This document shows positions 55,564-64,000 of a stretch of DNA of 64,000 nt, one piece after another. The stretch covers positions 23,186,844 to 23,250,843 of the forward strand of contig NC_091152.1 in the NCBI RefSeq assembly GCF_040958095.1, in the 5' to 3' direction. The DNA comes from Procambarus clarkii. Taxonomy: Eukaryota > Arthropoda > Malacostraca > Decapoda > Cambaridae. The notes under the pieces were generated by a model, which saw nothing but the letters and a program-made list of their open reading frames with translations, had not been told where the DNA came from and made no database searches. Each line of letters begins with the position of its first letter. Position 1 is the first letter of the stretch. The translations under genes and the position numbers were made by a program.

Positions 55564-56274
55564 CTGACAAATTGTTAATTCGTGATTACTAACAAGAATT
55601 AACACAAGATACCGGGTAAGAGTTAACACAATATACAGAATAATCATAACAATACAGACCCAGCAAGTGTCAACACGGTTGACTGTTGACAGTGTACACA
55701 CCTGTTGCTCTCCTTCACTACTGTGTACACACCTGTTGCTCTCCTTCACTACTGTGTGCACACGTGACTACACAAGCTTACACCTGTGCACTCACCACCA
55801 CTGGACCTTCACTAACGTATGCACTCACCACCGCTGGAGTCTATCACACTCAATGCCCTCCACTACCGGCACATTTTACACGCACTTGGTTACTAAGGCA
55901 ACACCAGTTGAACCATTGAGCCAAGTTTCCTCCTTAACAACTGACCAATCACGGCACGCTCTTGCCTCAAAGTCACGTTTTCATTGGTAGAAAATAATTA
56001 GCGTCAAAACACTGTGAAGAAAACGGAGGTTATGTTTACATGTGACGTTTGCGTTGTAATGCTCCTCACTGTCTTCTGCCTTAATTGGTCTATAGATTCA
56101 CACTACCACATTAGTTATAAAAATAATTTCAATAGTCAATATTGAATATTTTTTATTTATTTATTTATTTTACTGAATGTACGTTTAATTTCGTTGAGGT
56201 GTATCCTGTTACGACTAGTAATGTTGAGAAGCCGTACTTAAAGAGGTAGGCGGGGCCGCCGCGTGCGGGTTGCC
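55564..56274. other. Spacer with a small tandem duplication
   Basis: 'GTGTACACACCTGTTGCTCT' with CCTTCACTACT occurs twice in tandem at about 55694-55757, and GTGTGCACACG starts a third. 'ACTCACCACCACTGG' and 'ACTCACCACCGCTGG' follow. No gene is recognised. Confidence 0.5.
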
Positions 56275-59085
56275 AGGGTTACAGCCCAAACACTCACCTA
56301 CTGGTACTCACCTAAAGGTTCTTGCACACTAGTACTCGCCTACTGGTACTCGCATACTGGTACTCGCCTACTGGTACTCGCCTACTGGTACTCACCTACA
56401 GGTTCTTGCACACTAGTACTCACCTACTGGTACTCACCTACTGGTACTTGCATACTGGTACTCACCTACTGGTACTCGCCTACTGGTACTCGCATACTGG
56501 TACTCGCATACTGGTACTTACCTACTGGTACTCACCTACTGGTACTCGCCTACTGGTACTCACCTACTGGTACTCGCCTACTGGTACTCGCCTACAAGTA
56601 CTCGCATACTGGTACTCACCTACTGGTACTTGCCTACTGGTACTCACCTACTGGTACTTGCCTACTGGTACTCACCTACTGGTACTTGCCTACTGGTACT
56701 TGCCTACTGGTACTCACCTACTGGTACTCGCCTACTGGTACTCGCCTACAAATACTCGCATACTGGTACTCACCTACTGGTACTCACCTACTGGTACTCA
56801 CCTACTGGTACTCACCTACAAGTACTCGCATACTGGTACTTGCCTACTGGTACTCGCATACTGGTACTCGCATACTGGTACTTGCCTACTGGTACTCACC
56901 TACTGGTACTCGCCTACTGGTACTTGCCTACTGGTACTCACCTACTGGTACTCACCTACTGGTACTCACCTACTGGTACTCACCTACTGGTACTTGCCTA
57001 CTGGTACTCACCTACTGGTACTTGCCTACTGGTACTTGCCTACTGGTACTCACCTACTGGTACTTGCCTACTGGTACTCACCTACTGGTACTTGCCTACT
57101 GGTACTCGCATACTGGTACTCACCTACTGGTACTTGCCTACTGGTACTCACCTACTGGTACTTGCCTACTGGTACTCACCTACTGGTACTCACCTACTGG
57201 TACTTGCCTACTGGTACTCACCTACTGGTACTTGCCTACTGGTTCTCACCTACTGGTACTTGCCTACTGGTACTTGCCTACTGGTACTCACCTACTGGTA
57301 CTCGCCTACTGGTACTCGCCTACAAATACTCGCATACTGGTACTCACCTACTGGTACTCACCTACTGGTACTCACCTACTGGTACTTGCCTACTGGTACT
57401 CACCTACTGGTACTCACATACTGGTACTTGCCTACTGGTACTTGCCTACTGGTACTCACCTACTGGTACTCACCTACTGGTACTCGCATACTGGTACTCA
57501 CCTACTGGTACTTGCCTACTGGTACTCACCTACTGGTACTCACCTACTGGTACTCGCATACTGGTACTCACCTACTGGTACTTGCCTACTGGTACTCGCC
57601 TACTGGTACTCGCATACTGGTACTCACCTACTGGTACTCGCCTACTGGTACTCGCCTACAAGTACTCGCATACTGGTACTCACCTACTGGTACTCGCCTA
57701 CTGGAACTCACCTACTGGTACTTGCCTACTGGTACTCACCTACTGGTACTCACCTACTGGTACTTGCCTACTGGTACTCACCTACTGGTACTTGCCTACT
57801 GGTACTCACCTACTGGTACTTGCCTACTGGTACTCACCTACTGGTACTTGCCTACTGGTACTCACCTACTGGTACTCACCTACTGGTACTTGCCTACTGG
57901 TACTCACCTACTGGTACTCACCTACTGGCACTTGCCTACTGGTACTCACCTACTGGTACTCACCTACTGGTACTTGCCTACTGGTACTCACCTACTGGTA
58001 CTCACCTACTGGTACTCGCATACTGGTACTCACCTATTGGAACTTGCCTACTGGTACTCACCTACTGGTACTCACCTACTGGTACTTGCCTACTGGTACT
58101 CACCTACTGGTACTCACCTACTGGTACTCGCATACTGGTACTCACCTACTGGTACTCGCCTACTGGTACTCACCTACTGGTACTTGCCTACTGGTACTTG
58201 CCTACTGGTACTCACCTACTGGTACTTGCCTACTGGTACTTGCCTACTGGTACTCACCTACTGGTACTTGCCTACTGGTACTTGCCTACTGGTATTCGCA
58301 TACTGGTACTCGCCTACTGGTATTCGCATACCGGTACTCAACTACTGGTACTCGCATACTGGTACTCACCTACTGGTACTTGCCTACTGGTATTCGCATA
58401 CTGGTACTTGCCTACTGGTATTCGCATACCGGTACTCACCTACTGGTACCCGCATACTGGTACTCACATACTGGTACTCACCTACTGGTACTCACCTACT
58501 GGTACTCGCATACTGGTACTCACCTACTGGTACTCACCTACTGGTACTCACCTACTGGTACTCACCTACTGGTACTCGCATACTGGTACTCACCTACTGG
58601 TACTCACCTACTGGTACTCACCTACTGGTACTCACCTACTGGTACTCGCATACTGGTACTCACCTACTGGTACCCGCATACTGGTACTCACATACTGGTA
58701 CTCGCCTACTGGTACTTGCCTACTGGTACTCACCTACTGGTACTCACCTTCCGGTACTTGCATACTGGTACTCACCTACTGGTACTCACCTACTGGTACT
58801 TGCATACTGGTACTCACCTACTGGTACTCACCTACTGGTACTCGCATACTGGTACTCACCTACTGGTACCCGCATACTGGTACTCACCTACTGGTACTCA
58901 CCTACTGGTACTCGCATACTGGTACTCGCATACTGGTACTCACCTACTGGTACTCGCATACTGTTACTCACCTACTGGTACTCACCTACTGGTACTCACC
59001 TACTGGTACTCGCATACTGGTACTCGCATACTGGTACTCACCTACTGGTACTCGCATACTGGTACTCGCATACCTGTGCTCTGCT
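56275..59085 (+). repeat. 14 bp minisatellite, about 200 units
   Basis: The unit is TACTGGTACTCACC, with variants ending CTCGCC, CTCGCA or CTTGCC that are mixed along the array. Fourteen is not a multiple of three and the unit has no stop in any + frame, so all three + frames are open for 850-970 codons (LLVLAYWYSPTGTH-like). These giant frames are artefacts of the unit. Occasional variants (TACAAGTACTCGCA, TACCCGCATACTGG) recur at spaced intervals, suggesting higher-order copying of blocks. Confidence 0.95.
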
Positions 59086-59093
59086 CTACCACC

Positions 59094-59189
<96 letters not shown>
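59094..59189. repeat. AAT microsatellite
   Basis: About 25 AAT repeats turn into ATT repeats near 59170, directly after the 14 bp array. Confidence 0.95.
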
Positions 59190-59229
59190 CACAAAAATCC
59201 CACTAACGTGATGTATCAATGAGAAAATC

Positions 59230-59308
59230 AGTAGGAGCCGTGAGGAGGACTCGAACCTGCACACTGGGTACTCCCAAGCACACTCCCTAAATCACTGGGG
59301 CACAATAT
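59230..59308 (-). mobile_element. tRNA-related SINE head fragment
   Basis: Minus strand: 'GTGCAGGTTCGAGTCCTCCT' contains a B box (GGTTCGAGTCC), preceded by 'CCCAGTGATTTAGGGAGTGT'. The arrangement fits the head of a tRNA-derived SINE, different from the family at 1823, 15353 and 25293. It is not an intact tRNA, as the acceptor pairing is not evident. Confidence 0.55.
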
Positions 59309-59780
59309 ACTCACCTAGTTGTACTTGCGAGGGTTGAGTTTCTGCTCTTTGGTCCCGCCTTTCAGCCGTCAATAAACTCGTATAAAGGTTCCTGAGCCTA
59401 CTGGGCTCTATCATATCTTCAGTTGAAGCTGTGTATGGAGTCTGCCTCCACCACATCACTGCCTAATGTATTCCATTTTTCTGCCCGAAAATTTCTTTCT
59501 AATATCTATGTGGCTCATTTGAGTACTAAGTTTCCACCTGTGTCCCCTTGTTAGTGTTCCACCCATGCTAAATAGTTTGCCATTATCCACCCTGCCATTT
59601 CCCGAGAATTTTGTAGGTGGTGATCATGTCTCCACTATTCTGTCTTACAGGGACATGAGGTTTATTTCCCGTGGCCTTTCCTCATAACTCATACCTCTCA
59701 GCTCTGGGACTGGTCTAGTGACATATACCTCTCAATCTTCTCTAACTATGTCTTGTGTTTAACTAGCTATGGACTCCAGG
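59308..59780 (-). mobile_element. LINE-B 3' region, inverted
   Basis: Minus strand: it matches the 45.0-45.4 kb LINE-B end, with 'GGGACACAGGTGGAAACTTA', 'AATGAGCCACATAGATATTA'-type sequence, 'CCTAGGCTCAGGAACC'-like text and the tail ACTAGGTGAGTATA. Its end lies next to the SINE head and close to the 14 bp array, whose unit resembles the tail. Confidence 0.7.
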
Positions 59781-60279
59781 CTGGAGTTGTATACTCCAGG
59801 CATGCATATTAATATGCAGTAATATGCATACTGCATGCATATGAGCTCCATACTAATTACACATTCTGACATGTGTAATATACAAGGCTCTGAATGATCC
59901 CTTTAACTCATCTTCCTGTTTAGATAGTACTCTCTGTAACTATGTGGACCATCCTACATACATAGACGTAATGGACAATTTGATAGTAGAATCTGGTACT
60001 ATTAACTTTATAGTTCAAAAAAATTAAAGCTAAAAACCGAACTTAAACATTCCTAGGCCTAGTATAGCACATATATCTACTATATTAAGCCCCAAATAAC
60101 GTGCATTAGGTCTAAAAAATTTAGCTTTGGTCAGGATAAGTTTCCTTTGCAACATCAGTACAACAAAATTTTCCGGTTTGCCCAATACAATGGTACCGAT
60201 TTCTATGTTCTAATTGCCTTTTACGTCAATATATGTTCGAAGGTCCTCGTCGTTACAATAAGTCATCACCCAGCAAAAA
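59781..60279. other. Unassigned stretch with a perfect AT palindrome
   Basis: GCATATTAATATGC at 59804-59817 is a perfect palindrome within a larger ATGCAT-rich stretch (59800-59845), and CTCCAGGCTGGAG lies nearby. No gene recognised. Confidence 0.4.
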
Positions 60280-60610
60280 TCTGCTACAGGACAATAACAA
60301 ACTCTGCTGTCAGACAACACACAGCTCCCTTGTTTAAATCCCTAAACATGCTAAGCATAAATTCACTCCATACATTCTCTTGTGTCAATTAAATTTATAA
60401 AACCCCTTTCTTGAGTGCAAACCTTGTTCTGAAACTCTTCGTGGACAGATGTAATAGAACACATAATCACCACACCAGACATAAATATCTCTTTGATATC
60501 CCCAGAGTCAAACTTAATCTGTGTAAACACTATGCAAATAAAGGGACCTAGTCTATGGAACTCACTCCCTAATGAACTGAAAAGCTGACCAACTTTTGCC
60601 TTATTCAAAT
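60280..60610 (+). pseudogene. LINE-C reverse transcriptase C-terminus, decayed copy
   Basis: Frames read 'RTITNSAVRQHTAPLFKSLN' and 'MLSINSLHTFSCVN', against 'RTISNSGPRHHSVPLLKSLN' in the intact LINE-C at the right edge. Later, out-of-frame text fits its 'CNRTHEHHTRNKYSFDIPRV' region. Many stops show it is old. Confidence 0.75.
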
Positions 60611-60758
60611 TTTCATCTCATAGTTTCATTTTTTTTCATCTTCATAGTTTTCTACTTAGTGCTTTATCTTCGCACTGTGTCTCGTGCCACCCAATCACCC
60701 AATATTTGTAACTAAGCCATATATTACTTTACCATTGTAATCTTAGATATCATCTGAT

Positions 60759-61500
60759 ATGATATCAGCTCTTGATAAAAATGAGTTCCCTGTTGGGTTA
60801 TTTGTGGACCTGCGTAAGGCTTTTGACACTGTCAACCTCCAAAACCTTCTTCTTAAATTACATCATTATGGAGTCAGAGGACACTCCCTACAATACCTCA
60901 AAACTTATCTTACTGACAGGCTCCAGTATGTTTCTGTGAATAATACAATTTCTCCCACCCTACCCATCAACATTGGTGTTCCTCAGGGCAGCATACTTGG
61001 CTCTCTCGTCTTTCTCATCTACATTAATGACCTTCCAAATGCCTCCCAACACCTCAAACCAATTCTATTTGCTGACGACACAACCTTCATTTACTCCAGT
61101 CCTGATCCCCTTGCTCTAAATGCCACAGTAAATACTGAGTTAAATAAAGTCCATCTTTGGCTAACTGCCAACAAACATTGACAAAACTTTCTATATTCTG
61201 TTTGGGAATAAATCCTCTAATCAAATAAATCTCAGAATTAACAATACCCAAATTTGTAACAAATTAGATGGCACATTCCTTGGCGTCCTCATTGACCACA
61301 AGCTGAATTTCCAGGGACACATTCTAAATATATCAAAAAAAGTTTCAAAAACTGTTGGCATTCTTTCTAAGATCAGATATTATGTACCCCGCCCTGCCCT
61401 GGTGACGCTCTATTACTCCTTCATCTATCCATATCACAACTATGGTATTTGTGCTTGGGGTTCTACTACCCAAAATCATTTACGTCCTCTAATTACTCAA

Positions 61501-61505
<5 letters not shown>
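60759..61505 (+). pseudogene. LINE-C reverse transcriptase, copy interrupted by a sister LINE
   Basis: The 140-residue frame (60759-61181) encodes 'GLFVDLRKAFDTVNLQNLLL', 'NIGVPQGSILGSLVFLIYIN' and 'LFADDTTFIYSS', ending 'LWLTANKH' at a stop. That stop is caused by a deletion of several codons relative to the intact copy (which reads KLTLNIDKTF). Beyond it the frame continues to 'QNHLRPLITQHK' and is cut at 61505 by the minus-strand LINE-C. The rest of this copy would lie beyond the window. Confidence 0.85.
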
Positions 61506-61535
<30 letters not shown>

Positions 61536-64000
61536 CAGAGATGTTTATTCAGGTAAGGTATATACATACAAGTGATGTTACATTAATGGATTGATATATA
61601 GATAGATCTAGTACATACAATGCCTAAAGCCACTATTACGCAATGCGTTTCGGGCAAGAAAACATTAATATCTAGAACTTAATACTAATTGAGCATAAAG
61701 AATAAAAGATGTTGAGAACAAATACAAATAAAGATAAAAAAAAAGGGGGAAACATGACTGAACAAGCAGCACAAATACAATAGGTTGACAAACAGTGTTG
61801 ATTAAAAAAGAAAAAAAAAAAAAAAAAAAAGAAAATAACAGACATGGGTTGACAATAGAGGAGTGAGGTAGATTACAGGGAATTTATTAGGTAGTGTTTA
61901 GTTTTTATCTTAAACTGGTTGAGAGAGGTACAGTCTTTAACATGGTTGGGAAGGTCATTCCACATTCTGGGCCCCTTGATTTGCAGAGCATTTCTAGTTT
62001 GATTAAGACGTACTCTAGGAATATCAAAACTGTATTTATTTCTGGTGTGGTGCTCATGGGTTCTGTTACAACCTACTATGAAGCTTTTAAGATCAGGATT
62101 GGCATTATAGTTTAGCGTTTTATATATGTATAATACACATGAGAGAATGTGCAGAGACTTAATATCTAACATATTAAGAGATTTGAGTAGGGGTACCGAG
62201 TGATGTCTGGGGCCAGAGTTGGATATTGTTCTAATAGCGGCTTTGTGTTGGGTAATTAGAGGACGTAAGTGATTTTGGGTAGTAGAACCCCAAGCACAAA
62301 TACCATAGTTGAGATAAGGATAGATAAGGGAGTAATAGAGAGTCACCAGGGCAGGGCGTGGTACATAATATCTGATCTTAGAAAGAATGCCCACAGTTTT
62401 TGAAACTTTTTTAGATATATTTAGAATGTGTCCCTGGAAATTCAGCTTGTGGTCAATGAGAATGCCAAGGAATTTGCCATCTAATTTGTTACAAATTTGG
62501 GTATTGTTTATTTTGAGATTTATAAGACTAGAGGATTTATTGCCAAACAGAATATAGAAGGTTTTGTCAATGTTAAGGGTGAGTTTGTTGGCAGTTAGCC
62601 AAAGATGGACTTTATTTAGCTCAGTATTTACTGTGGCATTTAGAGCAAGAGGGTCAGGACTGGAGTAAATGAAGGTTGTGTCGTCAGCAAATAGAATTGG
62701 TTTGAGGTGTTGGGAGGCATTTGGAAGGTCATTAATGTAGATGAGAAAGAGGAGAGGGCCAAGTATGCTGCCCTGAGGAACACCAATGTTGATGGGTAGG
62801 GTGGGAGAAATTGTATTATTCACAGAAACATATTGGAGCCTGTCAGTAAGGTAGGACTCGAGGTATTGTAGGGAGTGTCCTCTGACTCCATAATGATGTA
62901 ATTTAAGAAGAAGGTTATGGTGGTTGACAGTATCAAAAGCTTTACGCAGGTCCACAAATAACCCAACAGGGAACTCCTTTTTATCAAGAGCTGTATGAAT
63001 CGAGTTAAGCATACTAATAAGTGCATCGTTAATGCTTTTTTTGGGTCTGAAGCCATATTGGCAAGGGCTAAGTATATTGAGTTTGGCTAGATATGAGTAA
63101 AGCTGCTTGTATATAAGTTTTTCAAAAATTTTTGACAAGTTTGGCAGGATTGATATAGGTCTGTAGTTGTTAACATCTGTGGGGTCACCACATTTGTGGA
63201 CAGGCGTTACTCTCGCTTTTTTTAGAATATCTGGAAAGGTTTGGAGTTCAAGTGACTTATTGAAGAGCAAAGCAATAGCAGGGGCTAAAGATCTGGAGGC
63301 TTTTTTGTAAATTAAAGTTGGTATCTCCTCAAGGGCACCAGACTTGGTTTTAAGGGAAAGGATTATCTCATTGACGTCAGTGGAGTTAATAGGCTTTAGG
63401 TACAGAGACTGTGGATAGTTACCTGTAAGATAGTCCTTAATGTCAGTACTGGAAGATGGAATATCATTTGCAAGGGATGAACCAATGGAAGAGAAGAACC
63501 TATTAAACTCAATAGCAGAATCAGAGGCTGAAAGCTGACCATCGTTATTAGACAGGAGAGTCGGTTTGTTATTTAAAGATTTCTTTGATCCCAATATTTG
63601 TGAAATTGTGCTCCAAGTTTGTTTAATGTTGCTCTTTATTTGAGTAAATTTAACTTCGTAGTAATTAGTTTTGGCTCGTCTAATTATCTTAGATAGCAAT
63701 AATGAGTAATTCTTTGAGAATTCTTTGGAGACAATTCCTAACCTATACTTCTTCTCAAGGTCGTGTTTTTTGTTAATGGATTTCAGTATTCCCTTTGTAA
63801 GCCAAGGATTGTTAAGCCTTTTGCTTGTGACTTGTTTTGTAAGCCTAGGACAGTGGGTGTTATAAAGGCTAAGAGTTGTTTGTAGAAAAGATTGCACTGC
63901 TAGGTTGATGTCCCCTATGTTACCTAACTCGGACTCCCAGTTGACATTATCAGCAGCAGTTATAAAATTGTTTATAGCAGTTTCATTGTGCAGCCTAAAG
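61506..64000 (-). mobile_element. LINE-C, apparently intact through the visible part
   Basis: Read on the minus strand: the coding region (64000-61873), a ~340 bp 3' untranslated region with several A/T tracts, and a (CT)14 microsatellite tail at 61506-61533. It has landed inside another copy of the same family, at ACTCAACACAAG, in opposite orientation. The 5' part, including any endonuclease, is beyond the window. Confidence 0.85.
61873..64000 (-). CDS. LINE-C ORF2 reverse transcriptase, uninterrupted, 5' end outside the window
   Basis: The reading frame is open from the window edge (63898-64000 translates in frame, for example 'AADNVNWESELGNIGDINLA') to TAA at 61873-61875, more than 700 residues. 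Numbering from a GTG codon at 63897: residues ~235-260 hold 'DVNNYRPISILPNLSKIFEK', 276-291 'SPCQYGFRPKKSINDA', 315-322 VDLRKAFD (catalytic Asp), 371-383 'IGVPQGSILGPLL', 403-406 FADD (62680-62691), then the thumb and a His/Asn-rich tail 'CNRTHEHHTRNKYSFDIPRV'. All RT motifs are intact. It is a non-LTR reverse transcriptase of the Jockey/CR1/L2 type; the clade was not computed. No RNase H is seen. Confidence 0.92.
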   Translation of the reverse strand, partial: FRLHNETAINNFITAADNVNWESELGNIGDINLAVQSFLQTTLSLYNTHCPRLTKQVTSKRLNNPWLTKGILKSINKKHDLEKKYRLGIVSKEFSKNYSLLLSKIIRRAKTNYYEVKFTQIKSNIKQTWSTISQILGSKKSLNNKPTLLSNNDGQLSASDSAIEFNRFFSSIGSSLANDIPSSSTDIKDYLTGNYPQSLYLKPINSTDVNEIILSLKTKSGALEEIPTLIYKKASRSLAPAIALLFNKSLELQTFPDILKKARVTPVHKCGDPTDVNNYRPISILPNLSKIFEKLIYKQLYSYLAKLNILSPCQYGFRPKKSINDALISMLNSIHTALDKKEFPVGLFVDLRKAFDTVNHHNLLLKLHHYGVRGHSLQYLESYLTDRLQYVSVNNTISPTLPINIGVPQGSILGPLLFLIYINDLPNASQHLKPILFADDTTFIYSSPDPLALNATVNTELNKVHLWLTANKLTLNIDKTFYILFGNKSSSLINLKINNTQICNKLDGKFLGILIDHKLNFQGHILNISKKVSKTVGILSKIRYYVPRPALVTLYYSLIYPYLNYGICAWGSTTQNHLRPLITQHKAAIRTISNSGPRHHSVPLLKSLNMLDIKSLHILSCVLYIYKTLNYNANPDLKSFIVGCNRTHEHHTRNKYSFDIPRVRLNQTRNALQIKGPRMWNDLPNHVKDCTSLNQFKIKTKHYLINSL

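Noticed and set aside
54116..55570. 484-codon minus-strand frame with VVGWVVS repeats as a membrane or secreted protein
   Set aside because: It exists only because the 39 bp unit is stop-free in that frame. Neighbouring blocks are frameshifted and there is no start context, signal peptide or non-repeat domain.
52010..59085. CRISPR array
   Set aside because: The repeats are head-to-tail without unique spacers, and the window is eukaryotic with no cas genes.
56263..59222. Three giant plus-strand genes
   Set aside because: They are overlapping frames of one 14 bp repeat; no unique sequence apart from the array and the AAT tract.

Overview
This window is eukaryotic, repeat-dominated DNA with no host gene that I can support. 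The mix points to an arthropod, most likely a decapod crustacean such as a freshwater crayfish. That mix comprises tRNA-derived SINEs with a 'GGTTCGATCCC' B box, several non-LTR retrotransposon lineages, DIRS tyrosine-recombinase elements, piggyBac and pogo/Tigger DNA transposons, kilobase minisatellites and a stray 28S rRNA piece. The taxon is an inference from repeat types I associate with decapods, not a measured match.

Layout. 1-2712: two G-rich minisatellites, the second split by a SINE. 2713-8570: a CR1-like LINE (called LINE-A here) cut by two DNA-transposon-like insertions, the first holding three TTAA-flanked elements. 8566-12824: two TTAA-flanked elements abutting at one shared TTAA, the first cut by a Tigger. 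13413-14951: a 1.5 kb mini-DIRS with a complete inverted-repeat layout. 15100-18976: SINE and TTAA-element pieces. 18977-29048: a ~10 kb chain of four TTAA elements joined end to end, carrying an I-like LINE with a perfect 14 bp target-site duplication, two pogo-type elements and a SINE. 29855-34318: a large decayed DIRS and an RTE-like LINE piece. 34880-42223: a decayed piggyBac cut by a LINE-A, itself cut by a TTAA MITE. 42460-45386: a Tigger remnant, a 28S rRNA fragment and a second CR1-like LINE (LINE-B). 45790-51872: a TTAA element with ~42 bp inverted ends, holding Tigger, DIRS and LINE-A pieces; that LINE-A is split by a piggyBac with a nearly whole but frameshifted transposase. 52010-59189: a 39 bp minisatellite (~90 units), a 14 bp minisatellite (~200 units) and an AAT tract. 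59230-64000: LINE remnants and, at the right edge, a LINE (LINE-C) with an uninterrupted reverse transcriptase ORF open to the window end, inserted head-on into an older copy of its own family.

The main theme is an ecosystem of TTAA-inserting (piggyBac-type) elements. Most are short derivatives without a transposase. Several subfamilies share interior sequence but carry different ends, and five of them show the same end design: two copies of a palindrome 43-46 bp apart, with a different palindrome in each family. The piggyBac transposases at 25.7-26.4, 34.9-36.8 and 48.1-50.2 kb are all broken, so any mobility of the short elements would need a source elsewhere. Coordinates of repeat borders are read by eye and may be off by a few bases except where a target-site duplication is stated.
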